Shown: piece by piece, positions 1 to 8,201 of the stretch | Numbering within the stretch: the stretch's first letter is position 1 | Layout of the letters: the number at the start of each line of letters is the position of its first letter | From: Acidovorax delafieldii | GTDB taxonomy: Bacteria; Pseudomonadota; Gammaproteobacteria; Burkholderiales; Burkholderiaceae_C | NCBI GenBank assembly: GCA_002377855.1 | Contig: DFQQ01000040.1 | Coordinates: forward strand, 47,171 to 111,170 | DNA length: 64,000 nt | Direction: 5' to 3' | Notes under the pieces: model-generated | Databases searched by the model: none | What the model was told of the DNA's origin: nothing | What the model saw: only the letters and a program-made list of their open reading frames with translations | Made by a program: the position numbers and the translations under genes

Positions 1-1195
1 GCAGCCCTGCCGTGCCCACCATCAGGCAGAACATCAGCGCCAGGAAGTTACGGCGGGCCAGCTCGTACTCGCGCTGCTCCTCGGGCGTGCCGTCGGGATC
101 GCCCGCGTACGCCTGGCTGTGCAGTGGCAGCCCACCCAAAGGCTTGGCACGCTCGTAGTTCTCGTGCATTTCGCGGGTCCAGCGCTCGCGCGCCGACTCC
201 ACATCGCGCGGCAATGCGGCCAGTTCACGGCTGGCGGAAACGATCAGCCCCACATCGGCGTTCTGCGCACGCAACTGGCGAATGCGCTCACGGCCCAGTT
301 CGCGCTCGCGCTCCAGTGCCCCTTCCACGTCTTGCAGGCGGGCTTGCATTTCCTTGGCGCGTCGAAGGTACGCCTGCACCACTTGATGCTCTGCAGCCGA
401 GTCGAGCAGTTGTGCTTCCAGGTCCGCAATCTTGCTGATCTGCTCGCCATAAACCGCCGGGGCCATGGGGTTGCCCAACTGCTTGTAGGCCAGCCAGGAC
501 ACGGGGATCAAAAACGCCAGCAGCAACACCACATATTGCGCCACCTGCGTCCAGGTGATGGCGCGCATGCCCCCCAAAAACGAACACAGCAGCACCCCGC
601 CCAGACCCAGCATGATGCCAATCTCGAACTGCACCCCGGTCAGGCGCGAAGCGATCAACCCCACGCCGTAAATCTGCGCCACCACGTAGGTGAAGGAACA
701 CAGCACCGCCGCCAGTGCCGCAATGATGCGCGGCCAGCGCCCACCAAACCGCACATGGAAAAAGTCGGGCACGGTGTACAGGCCCATGGCGCGCAGGTGC
801 GGTGCAATCAACATTGCCACAAGGCAAAACCCGCCGGTCCAGCCCAGCAGATAGGCCAGCCCGCCCGCCTGACCCGAGGTTCCCGAGAACCCCTGCAGGT
901 ACAGCGCCCCAGACAGGCTGATGAACGAGGCTGCGCTCATCCAGTCCGCAGCGGCGGCCATGCCGTTGTACATGGGCGGTATGCGCCGCCCGGCCACGTA
1001 GTACTCCTCGGAATCGGAAGTGCGGCCATACACGCCGATACCGGCGTACACCATCACTGTGAGAAAGAGGAAGATAGGACCGATCCAATGGCGCGACAGG
1101 CCTTGGCTTTCGGCCCAGGTCATGAGTGCCAGGAAACCCAGAACTCCCAACACATACAGAATGAAGAACCGGTGCGGGCCGAGCCAGGAGGGCAC
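1..1195 (-). CDS. Sodium:solute symporter large subunit, partial (C-terminus beyond window)
   Basis: Inner-membrane Na+/solute (probably short carboxylate) symporter of the SSS family. The visible part is about 398 residues; the C-terminal end lies before base 1. I place the start at a GTG at 1195, preceded by a GAGGAGG ribosome site, with the protein beginning VPSWLGPHRFFILYVLG. The family signature EEYYVAGR followed by AADWMSAASFISLSG is clear. Between two membrane segments there is a long charged coiled-coil insertion (roughly bases 60-450, rich in Glu, Arg, Ala and Leu heptads). Such an insertion is a feature of the VC_2705-type subfamily that pairs with a DUF4212 small subunit, which lies 28 bases upstream here. 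The substrate is not visible from sequence; acetate or a related acid is inferred from the adjacent ppsA. Confidence 0.85.
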   Translation of the reverse strand, partial: MPSWLGPHRFFILYVLGVLGFLALMTWAESQGLSRHWIGPIFLFLTVMVYAGIGVYGRTSDSEEYYVAGRRIPPMYNGMAAAADWMSAASFISLSGALYLQGFSGTSGQAGGLAYLLGWTGGFCLVAMLIAPHLRAMGLYTVPDFFHVRFGGRWPRIIAALAAVLCSFTYVVAQIYGVGLIASRLTGVQFEIGIMLGLGGVLLCSFLGGMRAITWTQVAQYVVLLLAFLIPVSWLAYKQLGNPMAPAVYGEQISKIADLEAQLLDSAAEHQVVQAYLRRAKEMQARLQDVEGALERERELGRERIRQLRAQNADVGLIVSASRELAALPRDVESARERWTREMHENYERAKPLGGLPLHSQAYAGDPDGTPEEQREYELARRNFLALMFCLMVGTAGL

Positions 1196-1223
1196 GCGCC
1201 CTCCTCGCCCTGGTGGGCGCCGC

Positions 1224-1619
1224 TCAGCCACCGCGTCGCTCCGCCGAGTGACGGACCTGGGCCGCAGTACGCGCGGCGCTCGGCGCGGCGCTCGGCGCAG
1301 TGTTCGCGGCTGCGGCGTGCGCGGCTTGGGCATCCTGCCGCTCAAAACGGCTCATGGCCCAGGCGTACACCACCACGATCCCAATAAACACCAATACCGC
1401 TCCCTGCGCGGCAATCCAGTAGCCCAAGGGCCACTCACCCACCACGACGCGCTGCAGATCGCGTGCGAAATAGGTGGCCACAAAAGAAGCAAGCACCCAA
1501 ACCGCGAGTAGCACCGCCTTGAGCCACAGGTGCCGAACGTCGTGCAAGTCTGGCGGAAAAGGCCCCGCGAGTTCTGGCTCGCGGGGTGCTTGCAGTGGCC
1601 GTGGAGTGGAAGATCGCAT
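1224..1619 (-). CDS. DUF4212 symporter small subunit
   Basis: Small membrane protein of 131 residues with two predicted transmembrane segments (about residues 32-50 and 68-90) separated by a short loop. This matches the DUF4212 / 'solute:sodium symporter small subunit' family, which is normally encoded directly upstream of an SSS-family large subunit, as here. The C-terminal 30 residues are Ala/Arg-rich and probably unstructured. The gene lies 56 bases downstream of ppsA on the same strand, so the three may be cotranscribed. The ribosome site for the ATG at 1619 is weak. The role as a symporter partner is from family knowledge; the substrate is inferred only. Confidence 0.8.
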   Translation of the reverse strand: MRSSTPRPLQAPREPELAGPFPPDLHDVRHLWLKAVLLAVWVLASFVATYFARDLQRVVVGEWPLGYWIAAQGAVLVFIGIVVVYAWAMSRFERQDAQAAHAAAANTAPSAAPSAARTAAQVRHSAERRGG

Positions 1620-1675
1620 CGGTCAAAACACCGTCAGTCGGGCGATCCTCTGCGCCGTCGGCCCTGTGCAGTGCC

Positions 1676-4066
1676 TTAGCTGGCCAATTGCTGCCAGGTG
1701 GCCACCACGCTGTCAGGGTTCAGCGAGATGGACGATATGCCCTCCTTGGCCAGCCACTGCGCAAAGTCGGGGTGATCGCTGGGGCCCTGCCCGCAGATGC
1801 CGATGTACTTGCCCTGCGCCAGACACGCCTTGATGGCCTGGTGGATCAGCGCCTCAACGGCGGGGTCGCGCTCATCAAAGTCCTGTGCCAGCAGCTCCAG
1901 GCCCGAGTCGCGGTCCAGGCCCAGCGTGAGCTGCGTCAGGTCGTTGGAGCCGATGGAGAAGCCGTCGAAGAACTCCAGGAAACGCTCGGCCAGGATGGCG
2001 TTGCTGGGCACCTCGCACATCATGATGACCTTGAGGTCATCCTTGCCGCGCTGCAGGCCGTGGCTGGCCAGCAGCTTGGTCACGCGCTCGGCCTGGCCCA
2101 GCGTGCGCACAAAGGGTACCATCACCTGCACGTTGGTCAGGCCCATGTCGTTGCGCACGCGCTTCAAGGCCTCGCACTCCATGGCAAAGGCTTCGCCAAA
2201 CTCGGCACTGATGTAGCGCGCCGCGCCGCGGAAGCCCAGCATGGGGTTCTCTTCCTCGGGCTCGTAACGGCTGCCGCCGATCAGCTTGCGGTACTCGTTC
2301 GACTTGAAGTCCGACAGGCGCACGATGACGGGCTTGGGCCAGAAGGCGGCGGCAATGGTGGCCACGCCTTCGGCAACCTTGTCCACATAGAACGCACGGG
2401 GCGATGCATGGCCACGGGCCACCGATTCCACGGCCTTCTTCAGGTCGGCGTCGATCTGGGGGTAGTCCAGGATGGCCTTGGGGTGCACGCCAATGTTGTT
2501 GTTGATGATGAACTCCAGCCGGGCCAGGCCCACGCCTTCGTTGGGCAACTGGGCAAAGTCAAATGCCAGCTGGGGGTTGCCCACGTTCATCATGATCTTG
2601 GTCTTGATGGGGGGCATGGAGCCGCGCTGCACTTCAGTGACTTCGGTTTCCAGCAGTCCATCGTAAATCTTGCCCGTGTCGCCCTCGGAGCAGCTCACGG
2701 TGACGAGCGTGCCGTCCTTCAGCAACTCGGTTGCGTCGCCGCAGCCTACGACAGCCGGGATGCCCAGCTCGCGCGCAATGATGGCTGCGTGGCAGGTGCG
2801 CCCGCCGCGGTTGGTGACGATGGCGCTCGCGCGTTTCATCACGGGTTCCCAGTTGGGGTCGGTCATGTCGGTCACCAGCACATCGCCGGGTTGTACCTTG
2901 TCCATCTCGGAGATGTTGTGCACCAGGCGCACGGGGCCGGTGCCGATCTTCTGGCCAATGGCGCGGCCTTCGGCCAGCACGGTGCCGTGGCCCTTGAGCT
3001 TGTAGCGCAACTCGGCCTGGCCCTTGGCCTGGCTCTTCACGGTCTCTGGCCGGGCCTGCAGGATGTACAGCAGGCCGTCGGTGCCGTCCTTGCCCCACTC
3101 GATGTCCATGGGGCGGCCGTAATGCTGCTCGATCACCATCGCGTACTGGGCCAGCAGCTCCACATCGGCATCGGTCAGCGAGTAGCGGTTGCGCTGCTCG
3201 GTGGGCACGTCAATGGTCTTGACCAGCTTGCCGCTGGCAGCCTTTTCGTCAGCGGTGGAGAACACCATCTGGATCAGCTTGGAGCCCAGGTTGCGGCGAA
3301 TCACGGCCTTCTTGCCCGCCTTGAGCATGGGCTTGTGCACGTAGAACTCGTCGGGGTTCACGGCGCCCTGCACCACGGTTTCGCCTAGGCCGTAGCTGCT
3401 GGTGATGAACACCACGTCTTCAAAGCCGCTTTCGGTGTCGATGGTGAACATCACGCCGGCTGCGCCCAGGTCGGAGCGCACCATGCGCTGCACGCCGGCC
3501 GACAGGGCCACGACGTCGTGCTCGAAACCCTTGTGCACGCGATACGAAATGGCGCGGTCGTTGTACAGCGACGCGAACACTTCCTTCATCTTGTGCATGA
3601 CTTCCTCGATGCCCACCACGTTCAGGAAGGTCTCCTGCTGGCCGGCAAACGAAGCGTCGGGCAAATCCTCGGCCGTGGCAGACGAGCGCACGGCAAACGA
3701 TGCGCTGGGGTTGCCCGCGCTCAGCTTGGCGAACTCGTCGGCAATGGCTTTTTGCAGGTCGGCCGGGAAGGGCTGGGCCTCGACCATGGCGCGGATTTCG
3801 GCGCCCACCTGTGCCAGGGCGCGCACGTCTTCGGTGTCCAGGCTCTTGAGCTTGGCGCTGATGCGGTCGGCCAGGCCGTCGTAGGCCAGGAATTCGCGGA
3901 ACGCGTGGGCGGTGGTGGCAAAGCCCGTGGGCACGCGCACGCCTTGCGGCAGTTGGGAGATCATTTCGCCGAGGCTGGCGTTTTTACCGCCAACGACCTC
4001 GACGTCGGTCATTCTCAGGTTTTCAAACGGTACGACCAGGGCGGTCGGGCTGAAAAGTGCAGACAT
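1676..4066 (-). CDS. ppsA: Phosphoenolpyruvate synthase
   Basis: Converts pyruvate, ATP and water to PEP, AMP and phosphate, the entry step of gluconeogenesis from three-carbon acids. The protein is 796 residues, close to the 792 of E. coli PpsA. Domains in order: N-terminal ATP-binding domain (GGKNASLGEM near residue 25), central swivelling phosphohistidine domain with GGRTCHAAIIARELG (catalytic His near residue 425), and C-terminal TIM barrel ending with the CGQGPSDHPDFAQW active-site region. I chose the ATG at 4066 (MSALFSPTALV) because a GGAG lies 7 bases upstream; the frame stays open 47 codons further but that extension is not family-like. It is divergent from its regulator ppsR, the usual beta/gammaproteobacterial arrangement. 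Confidence 0.97.
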   Translation of the reverse strand: MSALFSPTALVVPFENLRMTDVEVVGGKNASLGEMISQLPQGVRVPTGFATTAHAFREFLAYDGLADRISAKLKSLDTEDVRALAQVGAEIRAMVEAQPFPADLQKAIADEFAKLSAGNPSASFAVRSSATAEDLPDASFAGQQETFLNVVGIEEVMHKMKEVFASLYNDRAISYRVHKGFEHDVVALSAGVQRMVRSDLGAAGVMFTIDTESGFEDVVFITSSYGLGETVVQGAVNPDEFYVHKPMLKAGKKAVIRRNLGSKLIQMVFSTADEKAASGKLVKTIDVPTEQRNRYSLTDADVELLAQYAMVIEQHYGRPMDIEWGKDGTDGLLYILQARPETVKSQAKGQAELRYKLKGHGTVLAEGRAIGQKIGTGPVRLVHNISEMDKVQPGDVLVTDMTDPNWEPVMKRASAIVTNRGGRTCHAAIIARELGIPAVVGCGDATELLKDGTLVTVSCSEGDTGKIYDGLLETEVTEVQRGSMPPIKTKIMMNVGNPQLAFDFAQLPNEGVGLARLEFIINNNIGVHPKAILDYPQIDADLKKAVESVARGHASPRAFYVDKVAEGVATIAAAFWPKPVIVRLSDFKSNEYRKLIGGSRYEPEEENPMLGFRGAARYISAEFGEAFAMECEALKRVRNDMGLTNVQVMVPFVRTLGQAERVTKLLASHGLQRGKDDLKVIMMCEVPSNAILAERFLEFFDGFSIGSNDLTQLTLGLDRDSGLELLAQDFDERDPAVEALIHQAIKACLAQGKYIGICGQGPSDHPDFAQWLAKEGISSISLNPDSVVATWQQLAS

Positions 4067-4258
4067 GGGAAAGCTCCAGAAGTTGAAACCGGGTCTGCGT
4101 GCCGAGCCCGTCGGGGGCCGTGGCAGGCGGCCATGCGCAGGCTGAAGCTTTGTCGTTGTGGTTGTCGGCCAACGGTGCGCATGGTGAGAATTGGATAATT
4201 GCGGCAATTGTAGGCCCCAGCTTCTGGCAGTGGGCTGACGCTTTTAAAAAGGGGCTCC

Positions 4259-5080
4259 ATGCACTCGCGCACTGTGTTTTTCGTGTCAGACGGCACCGGC
4301 ATCACCGCCGAAACCTTCGGCAATGCCATCCTGGCTCAGTTTGAGTTCAAGCCGCGCCACGTGCGCCTGCCATTCATCGACACGGTGGACAAGGCGCACC
4401 AAGTGGTGCGTCAAATCAATCACACCGGTGTGGTGGAGGGCAGAAAGCCCATTGTCTTTACCACCCTGGTCAACATGGAAGTGCTGCGGGTCATCCAGGA
4501 AGGTTGCAAGGGCATGCTGCTGGACATGTTCGGCACCTTCGTGCATCCGCTGGAGCAGGAGCTGGGCATCAAGTCGCACCACCGCGTGGGCCGCTTCTCG
4601 GATGTGAGCGGCAGCAAGGAGTACAACGACCGCATCGAGGCGATCAACTTCAGCCTGGCGCACGACGACGGCCAGAGCAACCGCGACTTGGTGGGTGCAG
4701 ACGTGATCCTGGTGGGGGTGAGCCGCAGCGGTAAAACGCCCACCAGCCTGTACCTGGCCATGCAGTTCGGCATGAAGGCGGCCAACTATCCGCTCATCCC
4801 TGAAGACTTTGAACGCCGCCAGTTGCCTCCTGCCCTGGTGCCCTTCCAGAAGAAGATATTCGGCCTGACGATCAGCCCGGAACGCCTGGCCGAAATCCGC
4901 AGCGAACGGCGTCCCAATTCCAAGTACGCCAGCCTTGAAAACTGCCGAGCCGAAGTGGCTGAGGCCGAGGCCATGATGCGCCGCTCCGGCATCCGGTGGC
5001 TGTCCACCACCACCAAGTCCATTGAGGAAATTGCCACCACCATCCTTCAGGAAGTGCGGCCAGAACGGCTGATGTACTGA
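4259..5080 (+). CDS. ppsR: PEP synthase regulatory protein (bifunctional kinase/pyrophosphorylase)
   Basis: DUF299-family cytosolic enzyme that inactivates PpsA by ADP-dependent phosphorylation of a Thr next to the catalytic His, and reactivates it by Pi-dependent dephosphorylation. It has 273 residues, the normal length. The N-terminus SRTVFFVSDGTGITAET and a P-loop GVSRSGKT at residues 153-160 are both diagnostic. The ATG at 4259 is preceded by AAAAAGGGGC. It is transcribed divergently from ppsA across about 190 bases, which must hold both promoters. The function is well established for the family. Confidence 0.96.
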   Translation: MHSRTVFFVSDGTGITAETFGNAILAQFEFKPRHVRLPFIDTVDKAHQVVRQINHTGVVEGRKPIVFTTLVNMEVLRVIQEGCKGMLLDMFGTFVHPLEQELGIKSHHRVGRFSDVSGSKEYNDRIEAINFSLAHDDGQSNRDLVGADVILVGVSRSGKTPTSLYLAMQFGMKAANYPLIPEDFERRQLPPALVPFQKKIFGLTISPERLAEIRSERRPNSKYASLENCRAEVAEAEAMMRRSGIRWLSTTTKSIEEIATTILQEVRPERLMY

Positions 5081-5118
5081 CGCGGTGCCGCATTGACGCA
5101 GTGCTGAACTGATTTTTC

Positions 5119-5146
5119 GCTATCTTTTCAATAGCTGCCAGCGCTT
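5119..5146 (+). repeat. GCTAT/GCGCTT hairpin repeat, copy 1 (half element)
   Basis: GCTAT and ATAGC arms followed by GCCAGCGCTT, just after the ppsR stop. It matches one hairpin plus one arm of the two-hairpin repeat found nine times in this window. Confidence 0.65.
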
Positions 5147-5212
5147 ACCCCGCCTGCACCACGACCCAAATTCTCTAAAAATACAGGCGCCTGGGCCAGA
5201 CGACTGCAACCA

Positions 5213-5250
5213 AAAAGGGCCAGGTCAACGAAAGTTGCCCTGGCCCTTTT
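5213..5250. terminator. Bidirectional Rho-independent terminator between ppsR and ahpF
   Basis: Near-perfect inverted repeat: AAAAGGGCCAGG arm, CAAC/GTTG inner stem, GAAA loop, then CCTGGCCCTTTT. The A-run and T-run on the two sides make it functional in either direction, serving ppsR (+) and ahpF (-), whose ends converge here. Confidence 0.88.
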
Positions 5251-5272
5251 AAACAGGTGATCTGCCTTTTTT

Positions 5273-5320
5273 GCTACAGATTCAATAGCTGCTTGCGCTT
5301 TACCAGTAAGCGCCAACAGC
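5273..5320 (+). repeat. GCTAT/GCGCTT hairpin repeat, copy 2
   Basis: Two tandem hairpin units: GCTAC...ATAGC, then GCGCTT...AAGCGC followed by CAACAG. Located between the terminator and the ahpF stop codon. Confidence 0.7.
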
Positions 5321-5329
5321 CGATTTTCA

Positions 5330-6898
5330 TCACGCCGCCACCGGCGTGCGGATCAGGTGATCAAACGCGCTCAATGCAGCCGTAGCTCCTGCGCCAGCGG
5401 CAATCACGATCTGCTTGTAGGGCACCGTAGTGCAGTCACCGGCCGCAAACACGCCCGGCACATTGGTGTGGCCTTTGGCGTCGATCACGATCTCGCCAAA
5501 CTTGCTCAGCTCGACCGTGCCCTTGAGCCACTCGGTGTTGGGCACCAGGCCGATCTGCACGAAAACGCCCTCCAGCGGCACAGTGTGTTCCACGCCGGTT
5601 GCGCGGTCCTTGTACTTCAAGCCGTTGACCTTGCCGTCCGCACCCGTGATTTCAGTGGTTTGCGCGTTGGCGTGGATGGTGACGTTGGGCAGGCTCTTGA
5701 GCTTGTTGACCAGCACCGCGTCGGCCTTGAGCTGGTCGGCAAACTCGATCAGCGTGACGTGGGCCACCACGCCGGCCAAGTCGATGGCTGCTTCCACGCC
5801 CGAGTTGCCACCACCGATCACGGCCGTGCGCTTGCCCTTGAACAGCGGGCCGTCGCAGTGCGGGCAGTAGGCCACGCCCTTGTTCTTGTACTCGGCTTCG
5901 CCGGGCACGTTCACGTTGCGCCAGCGCGCGCCAGTGGACAGGATCACCGTCTTGGACTTGAGCGTGCCACCGTTGGCCAGTTGCACTTCGATCAGGCCTC
6001 CAGGTTGCGCGGCGGGGATGATCTTCTCCGCGCGCTGCAGGTTCATGATGTCCACGTCGTAGGCCCGGGTGTGGGCTTCGAGCGCGGCGGCAAACTTGGG
6101 ACCGTCGGTTTCGAGCACCGAGATGTAGTTCTCAATGCCCAGCGTGTCGTTGACCTGGCCGCCAAAGCGCTCGGCGGCCACGCCAGTGCGAATGCCCTTG
6201 CGGGCGGCATACACCGCAGCAGCCGCGCCTGCAGGGCCACCGCCGACGATGAGCACGTCGTACGCATCTTTGGCGCTGAGCTTCGCAGCTTCACGGGCGG
6301 CAGAGCCGGTGTCCAGCTTGGCGACGATTTCTTCCAGCGTCATGCGGCCCGACCCAAAGAGTTGGCCGTTCAGAAACACCATGGGCACCGCCATGATTTC
6401 GCGCTCGGTCACTTCGGCTTGGAAAGCGCCACCCTCGATCACCGTGGCCTTGATCTTGGGGTTGAGGATGGCCATGAGCGCCAGCGCCTGCACCACGTCG
6501 GGGCAGTTGTGGCAGGTCAGGCTCATGTACATCTCAAAGTTGAAATCACCGTCCAGTGCCTTGATCTGGTCGATGACGTCTTGCTCGACCTTGGGGGGGT
6601 GGCCGCCCGTCCACAGCAGGGCCAGCACCAGCGAGGTGAACTCGTGCCCCAGGGGCAGGCCGGCAAAGCGCAGGCTGTTGGTGGAGCCAACGCGCTGAAC
6701 ACTGAAAGAGGGCTTGCGGGCATCGTTGCCATCCGTGCGCAAGGTGATCTTGTCGCTGCGCAATGACTGGATGGTTTCAAGCAGTTCGCGCATCTCGCGG
6801 GCGGTATCGCTGTCGTCCAGAGAAGCCACCAGTTCAAACGGCAGCTGCACGCGTTCCAGATAGGCAGAGAGTTGCGATTTGAGTTGGTCGTCGAGCAT
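5330..6898 (-). CDS. ahpF: Alkyl hydroperoxide reductase subunit F (NADH:peroxiredoxin reductase)
   Basis: Flavoprotein disulfide reductase that passes electrons from NADH to AhpC. It is 522 residues, the usual length. In order: an N-terminal double thioredoxin-fold domain with active-site TCHNC (Cys129, Cys132), an FAD-binding GGGPAGAAAAVYAA motif, an NAD-binding GGGNSGVEAAIDLAG motif, and the redox CPHC in YCPHCDGPLF. It lies downstream of ahpC on the same strand with a terminator between them, so its expression is probably by partial readthrough or its own promoter. All catalytic cysteines are present. Confidence 0.96.
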   Translation of the reverse strand: MLDDQLKSQLSAYLERVQLPFELVASLDDSDTAREMRELLETIQSLRSDKITLRTDGNDARKPSFSVQRVGSTNSLRFAGLPLGHEFTSLVLALLWTGGHPPKVEQDVIDQIKALDGDFNFEMYMSLTCHNCPDVVQALALMAILNPKIKATVIEGGAFQAEVTEREIMAVPMVFLNGQLFGSGRMTLEEIVAKLDTGSAAREAAKLSAKDAYDVLIVGGGPAGAAAAVYAARKGIRTGVAAERFGGQVNDTLGIENYISVLETDGPKFAAALEAHTRAYDVDIMNLQRAEKIIPAAQPGGLIEVQLANGGTLKSKTVILSTGARWRNVNVPGEAEYKNKGVAYCPHCDGPLFKGKRTAVIGGGNSGVEAAIDLAGVVAHVTLIEFADQLKADAVLVNKLKSLPNVTIHANAQTTEITGADGKVNGLKYKDRATGVEHTVPLEGVFVQIGLVPNTEWLKGTVELSKFGEIVIDAKGHTNVPGVFAAGDCTTVPYKQIVIAAGAGATAALSAFDHLIRTPVAA

Positions 6899-6984
6899 GG
6901 TGGCTTCCTAAAATTCGAGTTGTGATGTTGTCAGTGGAAGGGCTTTGAGCCCCGCATTCAAGCCCGATGGTCAAAATTCGGGCG

Positions 6985-7033
6985 AAAAAAAGCCGGACGG
7001 CATGGCGCGGGCACCATGGCGCTGTCCGGCTTT
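6985..7033 (-). terminator. Rho-independent terminator after ahpC
   Basis: Stem AAAGCCGGAC / GTCCGGCTTT with a partly paired inner arm (GGCATGG / CCATGGC), followed in the minus direction by a run of seven T. It would attenuate transcription from ahpC into ahpF, consistent with the peroxiredoxin being made in excess over its reductase. Confidence 0.8.
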
Positions 7034-7081
7034 GGGAGCGCGCAGAGAAAACTCTGGCGCTCAGCCGATGCAGTGAAAGGC

Positions 7082-7657
7082 TTAGATCTTGCCGACCAGG
7101 TCCAGCGAAGGCGTCAGGGTCTTGGCGCCTTCCTTCCACTTGGCGGGGCAGACCTGGCCAGGGTTGGCGGCGGTGAACTGGGCTGCCTTGAGCTTGCGCA
7201 GCGTTTCCGAAACATCGCGGGCGATTTCGTTGGAGTGGATTTCCATCGTCTTGATCACGCCATCAGGGTTGATCACGAAGGTACCGCGCAGGGCCAGGCC
7301 TTCTTCAGGAATGTGCACGCCGAATGCGTTGGTCAGTGTGTGCGTGGGATCGCCCACCAGTGGGAACTTGGCCTTGCCCACGGCGTCGGAAGTTTCGTGC
7401 CACACCTTGTGCGAGAAGTGGGTGTCGGTGGTCACGATGTAGACCTCGGCACCGGCCTTCTGGAACTCAGCATAGTTGTCCGCAGCGTCTTCGATTTCTG
7501 TGGGGCAGTTGAAGGTGAAAGCTGCTGGCATGAAGATCAGCACGGACCACTTGCCCTTCAGGCTTTCTTCCGTCACGGTGATGAATTCACCCTTGCCGTT
7601 GCGGTTCACAAAAGCTTCGGTCTTGAAAGGCTGGACTTGCGTATTGATCAGGGACAT
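7082..7657 (-). CDS. ahpC: Alkyl hydroperoxide reductase subunit C (2-Cys peroxiredoxin)
   Basis: Cytosolic typical 2-Cys peroxiredoxin that reduces H2O2 and organic peroxides, recycled by AhpF. It has 191 residues. The peroxidatic Cys51 sits in FTFNCPTE (most relatives read FVCPTE) and the resolving Cys170 in GQVCPAKW. The ATG at 7657 follows AAGGAAACAG. It lies upstream of ahpF and has its own likely regulated promoter (see the OxyR-like site). Confidence 0.97.
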   Translation of the reverse strand: MSLINTQVQPFKTEAFVNRNGKGEFITVTEESLKGKWSVLIFMPAAFTFNCPTEIEDAADNYAEFQKAGAEVYIVTTDTHFSHKVWHETSDAVGKAKFPLVGDPTHTLTNAFGVHIPEEGLALRGTFVINPDGVIKTMEIHSNEIARDVSETLRKLKAAQFTAANPGQVCPAKWKEGAKTLTPSLDLVGKI

Positions 7658-8201
7658 TGCTGTTTCCTTAAAGGGTTGGTTGACAGAACAGACTGAAGTC
7701 TAGGCGTTTTGCACCCATCTATCCAATTAATTGATTTGATTGAACCAATTGCCTGACGCTATTATTTGAGTCGCTGATTGCCCCCAAGGCAGCGAACGCA
7801 ACGCGGTTGGATGAGCACCATGCCGGCCGCGTTGCATTGTCACCAACGCATAGCGGATCGAGTTGTAACGGCCTGTGCCGGCCGTACGGCCAGCCTCCAG
7901 CGCGGCGGCCCACGCAAGCATCCACACACTTTTACATTTTTGTTCCGGCCTCCGCCCGAGCCCAATTAGGCTCCGACCGCGAGCGGAAATCCATTCAAAG
8001 GGGCTGCCCCGCCCGCATGACTCCCGTTTTCTGAGGCCAAAGCAGAACGGACGCCGTGACGCACTCCTTCAGCATCAATGGCTGGCGGGTGCGCCCAAGG
8101 CCGGCCTTTGCCGCCAGAGCGGGTAACGACAGGCAGCTCTCAACAGCAGGCAGCATTGCACTGCGATTCAAGAGAGGCCCACAAAACTGGGCACGCTGGG
8201 C
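7658..8201. other. Gene-poor stretch between ahpC and the CBM60 lipoprotein
   Basis: About 540 bases with no convincing gene. It contains the ahpC promoter region near 7690-7765. The rest shows only short frames without ribosome sites. Around 8170-8177 there is AGAGAGG, probably the ribosome site of the following lipoprotein gene. Confidence 0.5.
7726..7762 (-). promoter_or_regulatory. Possible OxyR operator upstream of ahpC
   Basis: Read on the minus strand, four tetrads are spaced by exactly seven bases: ATAG, CAAT, ATCA, TAAT, against the OxyR pattern ATAG-N7-CTAT-N7-ATAG-N7-CTAT. The first is exact and the others match 3, 2 and 2 of 4. Directly downstream is TTGGAT, 18 bases, TAGACT as a candidate -35/-10 pair, the position expected for an OxyR-activated promoter. 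The match is partial, so this is an inference. Confidence 0.35.

Noticed and set aside
1586..3388. 600-codon open frame on the + strand opposite ppsA
   Set aside because: It is His/Gly/Leu-rich antisense translation of a conserved GC-rich gene and has no ribosome site or family resemblance.
5128..5316. Short minus-strand frame of 62 codons between ppsR and ahpF
   Set aside because: It runs through two hairpin repeats and a terminator, so it is not a gene.
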